From assembly GCF_024055635.1 (NCBI RefSeq), contig NZ_JAMXMB010000037.1:1-64000 (forward strand): a stretch of 64,000 bases of DNA. The letters run 5' to 3'. A model generated the notes under the pieces. It did no database searches. It was not told where the DNA came from and was given only the letters and a program-made list of their open reading frames with translations. This DNA is from Microbacterium yannicii (lineage in GTDB: Bacteria; Actinomycetota; Actinomycetes; Actinomycetales; Microbacteriaceae). Below are positions 16,846 through 24,849 of the stretch, one piece after another (position 1 is the first letter of the stretch; every line of letters starts with the position of its first letter). A program made the translations under genes and the position numbers.

Positions 16846-17874
16846 TCAGAGCAGCTGCATCGGCGTGAGGTAATTCGGCTCCACGACTCGGGTGCGCGGC
16901 GAGATCCGCTTGATGTCCGCCGTGAGCGCAGCCATGCGGAGACGAGTCTTCTCATCGGTCTTCGGCGCCGTGCCGAGCGGGGATTCGAAGTCGTCCCAGT
17001 GCACCAGGATGACCGTGCGGGGCTTGTCGAGCGCGCGGAGCAGTCGGCCGGCGTAGTCCGCGGTGAAGCCGTTGCTCGGCACCGGCAGCGCTACGGTGTC
17101 GACACCCAGTCCCTGCAGTTCCTGATCGTCGTAGTCGCTTCCGCCGAGCAGGAGCACGCCCGGCCGGCCGGCCGCTGGTCGGATGACGAACCCGATGGTG
17201 TCCCCTTCGAGCAGGTCTGCGATCGTCGCAGGCGGCGGGGGAACCTGTGTGCGCACGCCCGGGAACGTCAGACCTCCGGCGCCGTTACGACTGTGCAACG
17301 ATCGGACCACCCGTACGACGGCATCCCCGATGTTGAGTTCCTCACCACCTTTGACGACGGCGAGCTGGGCGGAGGGGAGCCCCATGGCGATTCCGAGCTG
17401 GTAGCCCGTCAGCGTTGTGTAAACCGTCGACTTCCACCTCGCGGCGATGTGGGGAACGTCCGCGAAATGGTCCCAATGGGTATGTGTGACCAGGATGGCC
17501 GACACGCCAGGGCGCCCGTCCCCCGGCGAGCCGAGGGCCGAGGCGATCGCTGTGGGGTCGAGCGTCAGCGGAGTGGTCTCTTTGAACGCTCCCGCAGCCA
17601 GGCCGGTGTCGAATCGGCTGAGATACGGGTCCAGCAGGAGGGTCGTCGTCGGGGTGGAGATCCTCCACCCCGCGTTGCCGAGCCATTCGAATGCGGCGAA
17701 TCCGCCCGCCCCCGTGGGCTGCTGCCCGTCAAGACTTTGTGCGGACGCGAGCTGGGGCACGGCCGTCTGCATGACGACACCCGCGAGTGCCGCGGCGCCG
17801 GCGCCGGTGAGCACGGCGCGGCGGCCCATCTGCGGACTGATGGCCTTCTTCTTCATCGACTGTGAGGAATCCAT
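16846..17874 (-). CDS. Tat-exported MBL-fold metallohydrolase
   Basis: Metallo-beta-lactamase-fold protein of 342 residues. The N-terminus carries a twin-arginine signal (GRRAVLTGAGAAALAG, then a hydrophobic stretch and AxA-like LASAQS). The zinc motif is THTHWDHF, with LGGSDYDDQE and ILVHWDDFESP further on; it resembles UlaG-like or lipid-processing MBL proteins. Substrate unknown. The start is uncertain among ATG 17910, 17874 and 17856; 17874 is a compromise. The gene is divergent from a LysR regulator, and two symmetrical elements lie between them, so regulation by that LysR is inferred. Confidence 0.8.
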   Translation of the reverse strand: MDSSQSMKKKAISPQMGRRAVLTGAGAAALAGVVMQTAVPQLASAQSLDGQQPTGAGGFAAFEWLGNAGWRISTPTTTLLLDPYLSRFDTGLAAGAFKETTPLTLDPTAIASALGSPGDGRPGVSAILVTHTHWDHFADVPHIAARWKSTVYTTLTGYQLGIAMGLPSAQLAVVKGGEELNIGDAVVRVVRSLHSRNGAGGLTFPGVRTQVPPPPATIADLLEGDTIGFVIRPAAGRPGVLLLGGSDYDDQELQGLGVDTVALPVPSNGFTADYAGRLLRALDKPRTVILVHWDDFESPLGTAPKTDEKTRLRMAALTADIKRISPRTRVVEPNYLTPMQLL

Positions 17875-17900
17875 TCCCGCAGTTTTCAAGGTCGACCCGG

Positions 17901-17919
17901 TGAGAGTCAAAGACTCTCA
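17901..17919. promoter_or_regulatory. Palindrome in the LysR-MBL intergenic region
   Basis: TGAGAGTC-aaa-GACTCTCA is a perfect 8-bp inverted repeat and contains T-N11-A spacing typical of LysR boxes. It lies between the divergent MBL and lysR starts. Confidence 0.55.
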
Positions 17920-17929
17920 TTGACCCGTC

Positions 17930-17949
17930 TCGATATTGTTTCGATATCG
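17930..17949. promoter_or_regulatory. Direct and inverted TCGATAT repeats before lysR
   Basis: TCGATAT occurs at 17930-17936 and 17941-17947, 11 bp apart or one helical turn, and CGATAT at 17931 is also mirrored by ATATCG at 17944. It lies 8 bp before the lysR ATG and may be an autoregulatory site or overlap the core promoter. Confidence 0.4.
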
Positions 17950-17956
17950 TGGCCCC

Positions 17957-18775
17957 ATGGATCTGCTTCGTCATCTGCACTTCTTCGCCGCGGTGGCCGA
18001 TGCCCGGCACTTCGGCGATGCCGCCCGTGACCTCGGCATGACCCAACCGCCCCTGTCCCAGGGCATTCAGCGGCTGGAGATGCGTCTCGGCATCCGTCTC
18101 TTCGATCGGGACGCGCGGGGGGTCCGCATCACTCCCGCGGGGCAGTCGCTCCTTCCGCACGCGCGTGAGCTCCTGCGCCTGGAAGGCGAGTTCGACGACC
18201 TTGCTGCCGGCTTGGCCGTGTCGACGCAGATCAGGCTCGGGCTGGCGGGCGACATCGACGATCTGATCGACGGTGTGGTCGGCGCTCTCGCATCGACGGG
18301 ACACGAGACCGCGCCGACGGTGGCCGGAAGCGTGGAGCTGGTAGACCTGCTTCGCGACGGAGCGCTCGACGTCGCGGTGTTGCGCCACCCGGGCATCGTC
18401 GACGGCCTCGAGGCGGGACCGGTTCTGGTGGTGCACACCCGATGGGAACCTTCTGGCGCGGACGCCAAGAGTTCGCTTCCCGTCGCTGTCCCGCCCCGTC
18501 ACCACCAGCCCCCCGCGCACGATCAGCTGATCGATGCGCTGCGCCGGGCGGGCCACCGCGGCAGCGTCGTCGAAGCCCACGACATCGCTCAACGCCGCGC
18601 CATGACGGCAGCACGCAATACGGTTCGCCTTGCGCCGGTGGCAGCCGCGGCGTCTGCTGACGTCGACGCGCCCCCGCTGCGGCTGCGGATCGCCACCCCG
18701 CTTCCCAAGAATCAGCGGTCCGATATCGATTACCCGGTCGCCGTGGCGGTCTTGACCGCGGCGCTCGCCCGATGA
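17957..18775 (+). CDS. LysR-family transcriptional regulator
   Basis: Regulator of 272 residues, shorter than the usual 290-310. The N-terminal helix-turn-helix is clear: LLRHLHFFAAVADARHFGDAARDLGMTQPPLSQGIQ in outline, then LGIRLFDRDARGVRITPAGQ. The effector domain (about 90-272) is reduced. It is divergent from the MBL gene and its stop overlaps the start of the beta-lactamase-like gene (ATGA), so it probably controls both. The LysR plus beta-lactamase-fold pairing recalls AmpR-AmpC, but here the two are in one operon, not divergent. Confidence 0.9.
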   Translation: MDLLRHLHFFAAVADARHFGDAARDLGMTQPPLSQGIQRLEMRLGIRLFDRDARGVRITPAGQSLLPHARELLRLEGEFDDLAAGLAVSTQIRLGLAGDIDDLIDGVVGALASTGHETAPTVAGSVELVDLLRDGALDVAVLRHPGIVDGLEAGPVLVVHTRWEPSGADAKSSLPVAVPPRHHQPPAHDQLIDALRRAGHRGSVVEAHDIAQRRAMTAARNTVRLAPVAAAASADVDAPPLRLRIATPLPKNQRSDIDYPVAVAVLTAALAR

Positions 18776-19668
18776 CGGCCGATCACGCGAGGCACGAGGC
18801 CGATCTCGCCGAGATCGCCCGGGACGCGGGGCTGTCCGCGTGGGTGCACGCGAGCCGGCTGGATGGTCCACCGGGCGAGGTCGGGCTTTCTCAGGGGGAG
18901 CCTGTTGCCATCGCCTCGGTGTACAAGCTCCCGCTTGCTGTCGCGTGGGCGTCCCTCGTCGACGACGGACGACTCGATCCGCGCGAGAGCGTGCGTGTGC
19001 CGGCAGAAGGACGTGTCGGGGGTCCGACCGGAATCGCAATGCTGTTCGACGACGTGGAGATCAGCCAGCGTGACGCCGTCCGGCTCATGCTGGCAGTGTC
19101 CGACAACGCCGCCGGCGATGCGATCCTGTCCCTGATCGGCCTCGACCGTGTTCACCGCCTTCTGCAGGATCTCGGCTTGCCGGCCACCCTGGTCCGCCAC
19201 GGCTCGGCCGAAGAAACAGCGTCCGTCATGCGAGATACCGGCGCGGACAGCTGGGCTGCCGCGCAGGCGGCCCTGGCGGACCCAGATCGTATGGCCGGCA
19301 CCTCTCAATACGATCCGGCGTACGCGAGCGCAGGATCGGCCGCCGACCTCACCGCCGCGTTGCGCATCCTCTGGCGGCGAACGGGCGATTCCTTCGTACT
19401 CGTCCGCGATGCGATGGCCCATCAGGCGTGGCGGCACCGCGTCGGATCCGGCTTTCCGCACGACGACGTCGCCGTGCACGGCAAGACGGGGTCGCTCGGC
19501 AGTCTTCGCCACGAGGCAGCTGTCGTGCGATTTCCCGATGAGTACCCTGTCGCCGTGACGGTGCTCACCCGAGCCGTGCGATCGGAGCGTCACCAGCCAC
19601 GCGCCGACGCGGCGATCGGCGTACTCGCTCGGCGGGCCGTATCGCCGTTGCGGCTCCCGGTGTCCTGA
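18772..19668 (+). CDS. Class A beta-lactamase-like serine hydrolase without signal peptide
   Basis: Protein of 298 residues with the class A beta-lactamase landmarks: SVYK (Ser49, Lys52), SDN (110-112) and HGKTG (KTG 238-240). No signal peptide or lipobox is present, so it should stay in the cytoplasm, unlike true class A enzymes that protect the cell wall target. It may therefore be an amidase, esterase or transpeptidase-like relative. Start overlaps the LysR stop, which suggests translational coupling. A resistance function should not be assumed. Confidence 0.82.
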   Translation: MTADHARHEADLAEIARDAGLSAWVHASRLDGPPGEVGLSQGEPVAIASVYKLPLAVAWASLVDDGRLDPRESVRVPAEGRVGGPTGIAMLFDDVEISQRDAVRLMLAVSDNAAGDAILSLIGLDRVHRLLQDLGLPATLVRHGSAEETASVMRDTGADSWAAAQAALADPDRMAGTSQYDPAYASAGSAADLTAALRILWRRTGDSFVLVRDAMAHQAWRHRVGSGFPHDDVAVHGKTGSLGSLRHEAAVVRFPDEYPVAVTVLTRAVRSERHQPRADAAIGVLARRAVSPLRLPVS

Positions 19669-19902
19669 GCTGCCGGTCCCGAGGGTGCGCAACCTCCACT
19701 CGCCACGATGCAGGGAGTGCCTCCAGACCCGTCCCAGGTGACGACGCCCATCCGGTCGTGCCGGCCCTTCGAGAACGCTGCGACGCGCCCGGCAGCGCGC
19801 TGGGACCGGGAGATCGACGCCCAAGCTGGTCGGGACTCTGTCCGGCCGATGACTCACGCCACGCGCTCCGATGACCCTCAGGCGAAAGTGGCCGCACTCG
19901 AG

Positions 19903-19926
19903 CTTGTCCCCCATATGGGGGACAAG
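19903..19926. repeat. Perfect 24-nt palindrome
   Basis: CTTGTCCCCCAT is followed directly by its exact reverse complement. Such perfect symmetry without a loop fits a protein-binding or recombination site better than a terminator. It sits about 235 bp after the stop of the beta-lactamase-like gene. Confidence 0.7.
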
Positions 19927-20043
19927 GTATGGTTGCCATGGGTGTGAGCGGAGATCCTGGGATTTGGTCTCCGCTGCGCACCGCTGGGATTTCTGGGGCT
20001 GGGGCCGCTGACTTCCCTCGCGCGCGACCCCCCGTGTGCGAAC

Positions 20044-20090
20044 GGTCCCCTCGGACGCTGCAGCTAAAGCCTGTAGCGTCCGAGGGGACC
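20044..20090. other. Long perfect hairpin, possible structured RNA or terminator
   Basis: A 16-bp perfect arm, ggtcccctcggacgct at 20044-20059, pairs with 20075-20090. Four further pairs (gcag with ctgt, one wobble) extend it to 20 bp around a 7-nt loop. No T-tract follows. It lies between convergent genes and could serve both as a terminator, or be part of a small RNA. Confidence 0.55.
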
Positions 20091-20383
20091 TGGGCTTCGC
20101 CCGCACTGTCACTCGCCTGCTGGGGACAGGCCGGCACTGGGGATGCCGCTGTGACATTCGCGTCAGCGTGGCGAGCTCGGCTTGGTCCCCACCCTAGAGT
20201 GTCCTGACCACGCACTCAAAAGCATTCATTACTTGGACTCAGTCCACCCATCACGGGTTCGTTCTATGAACGCGGGTGAGCGCGGTCGACGTCGTGGTCC
20301 CGAGGCAAGCGACGGCAGCGCTGTCCGCCAAATGATCCCGGTCGACAGGCCGCTCTTGCTGGCGTCGGTGCTGCAGGGCGCGA

Positions 20384-20968
20384 CTACCGCGAGGGGAGCA
20401 GGGGCAGCAGGAGCTCTCGGAGGGCGATCTCGGTCTGAGCGGGGTCGAGTCCACCGTCGAACCGGAGGATGCGCCAGGTCGTGGCATCGCAGATCGCGAT
20501 GATCTGGCCGGTCCGTCGGGCGGCTTCAGACTCTGCGAGCGACGGGTCGAGGGTGAACGCCCGTCGGCACCAGTCCACATGGAAAACGCGCCCCTGTGCG
20601 GCGATCTCGGGAAGGCCCGGCACGAGAGGGGCCTCCGCATACGTCTTCAGGATCAGCGCTCCGTAGCGCTCATAGTGCGTGACCAGGGCGCCGATCGTCT
20701 CGCCCGGCGATGCGTGCGCCGCGGCCTCGCGAGCAGCGACGATGCGTGCGAGCTCCCGTTCCACCGTCGCGTTCATGAGAGCGGGCTTACTGCCGAATCG
20801 ACGCAGCACGGTCTGCCCCGTCACGCCCGCATCGGCGGCGATGTCGTCGATGCGGATGTGCTCGTAGGGGGTCGTCTCGAACCGTCCCAGCATGGCATCG
20901 ACGATCCGTTCGCCCGTGCGCTCGGCATCCTTCGCCCGTGCGGTCATGCGATACGGCCTTGCATTCAT
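20384..20968 (-). CDS. TetR-family transcriptional regulator
   Basis: Regulator of about 194 residues. The N-terminal helix-turn-helix is IRIDDIAADAGVTGQTVLRRFGSKPALMNA. Two starts are possible, ATG 20968 (MNARPYRM) and ATG 20947 (MTARAKD); neither has a strong ribosome site. If transcription starts at 20968 the operator at 20967-20985 overlaps the first codon. It is divergent from the alpha/beta-hydrolase-like gene at 20991, which it probably represses together with itself. Confidence 0.85.
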   Translation of the reverse strand: MNARPYRMTARAKDAERTGERIVDAMLGRFETTPYEHIRIDDIAADAGVTGQTVLRRFGSKPALMNATVERELARIVAAREAAAHASPGETIGALVTHYERYGALILKTYAEAPLVPGLPEIAAQGRVFHVDWCRRAFTLDPSLAESEAARRTGQIIAICDATTWRILRFDGGLDPAQTEIALRELLLPLLPSR

Positions 20969-20985
20969 GTTAGTTAAGGTAACAT
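20967..20985. promoter_or_regulatory. Probable TetR operator
   Basis: ATGTTA-gttaagg-TAACAT, 6-bp inverted arms with a 7-bp spacer, fills the very short gap between the divergent tetR and hydrolase-like genes. Placement and symmetry fit a TetR dimer site. Confidence 0.6.
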
Positions 20986-20990
20986 CAATC

Positions 20991-21824
20991 ATGAGCACTC
21001 TCACGGAACACACCGAACGGATCGACACCCGCCTCGGCGAACTGCACGCTCGCGTCTACGGCGACGGGCGCCTCACGATCCTCTGGTCGTCCATGTTCGT
21101 CGACGGTCATACCTGGGATCGCATCCTTCCCCGCCTGAACGAGGGCGGTGCCATCCGCAGGCGGTTCGTCCTGATCGACCCGCCGGGCCTGGGACTGAGT
21201 GCCCCGCTGCGTCGTCGCTCCACGATCGCCGAAGCGGCGGATGCTGCGCGCGATGCCCTCGTGGCGCTGGGCGCGACCGAGCCCGTCGATTGGCTGGGGA
21301 ACGCCTTCGGTGGTCATGTCGGACTGGACCTCGCGACGGATCCTCACACGCTGCGCAGTCTGGTCGCGGTGAGCTCGCCAACCGAGCCCATTGCGCCCGG
21401 CCTGCGGCGCAAGATCGGGATCTTGAAGCCCGTCCTCCGGCTCGCGGGCCCGGTGGGACCTGTTCGGCACGCCATCGTCGACGCCATGCTCACGGAGGAA
21501 TCCGCCTCCACGCCCGCCACGCGCCAGGTCGTGCTCGACAGTCTGCGGCGCCCGACGAAGGCGAGCATGAGCCTCGCGTTGCGCTCGTTCATCATCGACC
21601 GGACCGATGTCACCGACAGCCTCGCCGACATCCGTGTGCCGAGTCTCTTCGTCGCCTCCGACGACCGCGGCGACTGGAGCCCGGCAGACGCGCAGCGCGC
21701 GGCATCCCGCGCTCCCGGCGCTCAGGCTGTCACGATCCCCGCCGCACGCACCTTGGTCCCCCTCGAACAACCCGAGCGGCTCGCTGCCGTGATCCTCGAG
21801 TTCTGGGCCGGTCTCCCGGAATGA
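20991..21824 (+). CDS. Alpha/beta-hydrolase-fold protein lacking catalytic Ser and His
   Basis: Protein of 277 residues with the alpha/beta-hydrolase fold: FVLIDPPGLGLS, then the nucleophile elbow WLGNAFGGHVGL. The residue normally Ser in GxSxG is Ala, and the C-terminal segment TLVPLEQPERL, where GHxxxLEQPE is usual, has no His. So two triad residues are missing. It may bind a ligand without hydrolysing it, or use another chemistry (cofactor-independent oxygenase or lyase). It is controlled, by context, by the divergent TetR. Confidence 0.8.
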   Translation: MSTLTEHTERIDTRLGELHARVYGDGRLTILWSSMFVDGHTWDRILPRLNEGGAIRRRFVLIDPPGLGLSAPLRRRSTIAEAADAARDALVALGATEPVDWLGNAFGGHVGLDLATDPHTLRSLVAVSSPTEPIAPGLRRKIGILKPVLRLAGPVGPVRHAIVDAMLTEESASTPATRQVVLDSLRRPTKASMSLALRSFIIDRTDVTDSLADIRVPSLFVASDDRGDWSPADAQRAASRAPGAQAVTIPAARTLVPLEQPERLAAVILEFWAGLPE

Positions 21825-21938
21825 AGCCCGTGCGACTGCGTGAGACAGCGATCCGCTCGAGCGTGCAGGCAACCCTGCCGATTCTGGACGAACGTTGTCG
21901 CTTGGGAGATGACCCGCGAGTGTGGTCGTCTTTCCCAT

Positions 21939-21979
21939 TATCGGACTAGTATCCCGATAGTTGGACGAAAGGGAGTTCA
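21939..21979 (+). promoter_or_regulatory. Candidate IclR operator and leader, copy 1
   Basis: TATCGG-N9-CCGATA (21939-21959), with TAGTAT inside it as a possible -10 box, followed by gttggacgaaagggagttca up to GTG 21980. The same 21-nt element, 19 of 21 bases identical, and a similar leader occur at 58640-58679 before iclR. The shared layout indicates common regulation. Confidence 0.7.
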
Positions 21980-24841
21980 GTGTATGTACGCGATCGCCGA
22001 GGGTCTCACGTGAGTCGCACTGGCACGGCCACCCTGCCCGTCACCGACCCCGCGTTGCTCCGCGAGCTCGAAGCGGCCGGTGTCGCCGTCGGCGTACGAG
22101 CGACCGACCGGCTCGCCGCCGCTCACGACGGCTCGCACTATCTCCTCACTCCACAGGCGGTCGTCACCGCTCGCGACGCGGCAGATGTAGCGGCGACAAT
22201 GCGCGCCGCCCGGCGATCGGGAGTTCCTGTGACCTTCCGATCCGGGGGTACCAGCCTGTCCGGGCAAGCGGGAACGGGCGGGGTCCTCATCGATACGCGC
22301 AAGAACTTCCGTGCGGTGCGGGTGCTGGCGGGCGGCGACGTCGTCCGTACCGGCCCGGGTGCGACAGTCCGAGCCGTCAACACCAGGCTTGTTCGCCACG
22401 GACGCAAGCTCGGCCCCGACCCCGCGAGCGAGATCGCCTGCACCATCGGGGGCGTCGTGGCTAACAACTCCAGCGGTATGTGCTGCGGCACCCATTCGAA
22501 CACGTATCGCACCCTGCTCTCGTCGGTCTTCGTGCTGCCGTCCGGATCGGTGCTCGACACCTCCGACCGCGATGCCGACGACCGCCTTCGAGCGGCAGAA
22601 CCTCTCATCCACGAGGGGCTCGGGCGGTTGCGGGACCGTGTCCGAGACAATCCCGAGTCGGTTGTCGCCATCGAGAGGCTTTACGCGATCAAGAACACGA
22701 TGGGGTACGGCCTCAACGCGTTCGTCGACTATGACCGTCCCATCGACATCCTCGAGCGTCTGCTCATCGGAAGCGAGGGCACCCTGGCGTTCGTGGCGGA
22801 GGCCACCTTCAGCACCGTCGCGCTCAAGGCGCATGTCTCGACCGGTCTGCTGATCTTCCCGACATTGGATGCCGCCACCGCAGCTCTGCCCGCTCTTGTG
22901 GACTGCGGCTTCGCGGCCATCGAACTGCTCGACGCCACGAGCCTGCGCGTCGCCCAGCGCGACCAGGACGCGACTGCTGAGCTGCGGGCACTCGCCGTGG
23001 ACGGGCACGCGGCCCTGCTGGTCGAGCACCAGGGCGAAAGCGCTGACGAACTCGAGCAGCTCGTGTCGCGATCGACCGCGCTCCTGAGTGCGCTGTCACT
23101 GAGCGTGCCGGCTGCATTGAGCGCCGACCCGGTGACGCGTGCGCAGCTCTGGCACATCCGAAAGGGCCTGTTCACCGCCGTCGCCGGCGCCAGGCCTTCC
23201 GGGACGACAGCATTGCTCGAGGACATCGCCGTCCCGGTGGACCGGCTGCTTCACACCTGCACCCGTCTCATCGAACTCTTCGAGCTTCACGGTTACGAGG
23301 AGAGCGTCATCTTCGGCCATGCGAAGGACGGCAACATCCACTTCCTGCTCAACGAGCGCTTCGACGATCCGCCATCGCTCCTGCGCTACCAGGCGTTCAC
23401 CGACGACATGGTCGAGCTCGTGCTCTCCCAGGGCGGCACGCTCAAGGCCGAGCACGGCACCGGCCGCATCATGGCCCCCTTCGTCCGGCGTCAGTACGGC
23501 GACGAGCTCTACGACGTCATGCGCGAGGTCAAGGCGCTCATCGATCCCGAGGGGCTGCTGAATCCGGGCGTCCTCATCACTGACGACCCGACGGCGCACG
23601 TGCGCGACCTCAAGATCGTCCACACGGTCGAGGAAGAGGTCGATCGCTGCGTGGAGTGCGGCTACTGCGAGCCGGTGTGCCCGAGCAAAGACATCACCCT
23701 CACCCCGCGCGAGCGCATCGTGCTGCGGCGCGAGATGGCGCGCGCCCAGGCGGCCGGAGACACTTCGCTGGCAGAGCAGCTGCGTGCCGAGTACGACTAC
23801 GACGGCGTGCAGACCTGCGCCGTCGACGGCATGTGCCAGACCGCCTGCCCCGTCCTCATCAACACCGGCGATCTCGTGCGGCGCCTGCGAACCGAGAACC
23901 AGAATGCTGTGGCCGAGGCGGGGTGGAAGCTCGCGGCCACGCAGTGGAAGACGGTCAGTCGCGTGGGCGGCCTGGCCCTGACAGTGGCGGATGCCGTCCC
24001 CGCGGCGCTCCCCAGTGCCGCGACGGCTGTCGCACGCGCGGTGATAGGCGACGATGTCGTCCCGCAGTACACGGGCGACCTTCCTGCGGGAGGAGCGCGC
24101 CGCCGCGTCTTCGCCGAGCCTGACGCGGTCGCGGTGTACTTCGCGAGCTGCACCACGACCATGTTCGGGCCTGCCGAACCTGGCACCCGCGGCGTCTCCG
24201 AGTCGTTCCTCGAGCTGTGCCGGCGAGCGGGATTGCCGCTGGCGACGCCCGACGACCTGCCCTCGCTGTGCTGCGGGACGCCGTGGAAATCCAAGGGACT
24301 CGCGGACGGCTACCGCGTCATGAAGGACCGCGTGACGGCATCCCTGCGTCAAGCCACCAGGGATGGCGCGCTGCCCGTCGTCTGCGACGCTTCGTCGTGC
24401 ACCGAAGGGCTGCACCTGCTGGTCGAGGCCGCGGGTGAGGCGGGCATCCGGGTCGTCGACGCCGTGCGATTCGTCGACGAGGTCGTGCTCGACCGCCTTC
24501 CGGTGGGGGAGCGGGTCGCCTCACTCGTGCTGCATCCGACCTGTTCGTCCAACCGCCTGGGCATCGACGACTCGCTGACGCGGGTCGCCGGAGCCGCCGC
24601 GCACGACGTGGTCGTTCCCGAGGACTGGGGATGCTGTGCCTTCGCCGGAGACCGAGGGATGCTGCATCCCGAACTCACCGCCTCGGCCACCGGCCGCGAG
24701 GCGGCCGGCGTCGCAGCTGCGGGCGCCGCCGAGCACGCATCGCTCAACCGCACCTGCGAGCTCGGGATGGCCCGTGCCACCGGCCGGCCGTACCGGCACG
24801 TTCTCGAAGTGCTGGCCGACACCCTCGTGCCGAGCAGCTGA
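21980..24841 (+). CDS. FAD- and Fe-S-dependent 2-hydroxyacid dehydrogenase (D-lactate or glycolate)
   Basis: Membrane-associated flavoprotein of 953 residues, a GlcD-type plus GlcF-type fusion that would oxidise D-lactate, glycolate or a related 2-hydroxyacid to the keto acid and pass electrons to quinone or cytochrome. The FAD domain shows FRSGGTSLSGQ (87-96) and GEGT-like GSEGTLAF. The Fe-S part has CVECGYCEPVCP (about 557-568), CAVDGMCQTACP (about 612-624), then CCG near 764 and CCAF near 885. GTG 21980 is chosen because gggag lies 4-5 nt upstream exactly as in iclR; GTG 22010 is the alternative. A GH43 gene follows without a gap. Confidence 0.88.
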   Translation: MYVRDRRGSHVSRTGTATLPVTDPALLRELEAAGVAVGVRATDRLAAAHDGSHYLLTPQAVVTARDAADVAATMRAARRSGVPVTFRSGGTSLSGQAGTGGVLIDTRKNFRAVRVLAGGDVVRTGPGATVRAVNTRLVRHGRKLGPDPASEIACTIGGVVANNSSGMCCGTHSNTYRTLLSSVFVLPSGSVLDTSDRDADDRLRAAEPLIHEGLGRLRDRVRDNPESVVAIERLYAIKNTMGYGLNAFVDYDRPIDILERLLIGSEGTLAFVAEATFSTVALKAHVSTGLLIFPTLDAATAALPALVDCGFAAIELLDATSLRVAQRDQDATAELRALAVDGHAALLVEHQGESADELEQLVSRSTALLSALSLSVPAALSADPVTRAQLWHIRKGLFTAVAGARPSGTTALLEDIAVPVDRLLHTCTRLIELFELHGYEESVIFGHAKDGNIHFLLNERFDDPPSLLRYQAFTDDMVELVLSQGGTLKAEHGTGRIMAPFVRRQYGDELYDVMREVKALIDPEGLLNPGVLITDDPTAHVRDLKIVHTVEEEVDRCVECGYCEPVCPSKDITLTPRERIVLRREMARAQAAGDTSLAEQLRAEYDYDGVQTCAVDGMCQTACPVLINTGDLVRRLRTENQNAVAEAGWKLAATQWKTVSRVGGLALTVADAVPAALPSAATAVARAVIGDDVVPQYTGDLPAGGARRRVFAEPDAVAVYFASCTTTMFGPAEPGTRGVSESFLELCRRAGLPLATPDDLPSLCCGTPWKSKGLADGYRVMKDRVTASLRQATRDGALPVVCDASSCTEGLHLLVEAAGEAGIRVVDAVRFVDEVVLDRLPVGERVASLVLHPTCSSNRLGIDDSLTRVAGAAAHDVVVPEDWGCCAFAGDRGMLHPELTASATGREAAGVAAAGAAEHASLNRTCELGMARATGRPYRHVLEVLADTLVPSS

Positions 24842-24849
24842 GGAGATCC

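Larger units (their letters stand above)
19669..20383. other. 715-bp non-coding stretch with palindromes
   Basis: No convincing gene was seen on either strand between the beta-lactamase-like gene and tetR (convergent). The region holds the 24-nt palindrome at 19903-19926 and the long hairpin at 20044-20090, plus a small gggcttcgccc hairpin at about 20092-20102. It may contain a structured RNA or a remnant repeat element. Confidence 0.5.

Noticed and set aside
18772..19668. Antibiotic-resistance beta-lactamase
   Set aside because: Motifs fit the fold, but there is no signal peptide, so a resistance role is not supported.
19708..20207. Short proteins in the 19.7-20.2 kb gap
   Set aside because: Readings cross the palindrome and hairpin, have no ribosome site and no recognisable motif.
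12898..21824. Integrated island at tRNA-Ser(GCT)
   Set aside because: Gene content changes after the tRNA, but there is no integrase, no repeated tRNA end and no phage gene.
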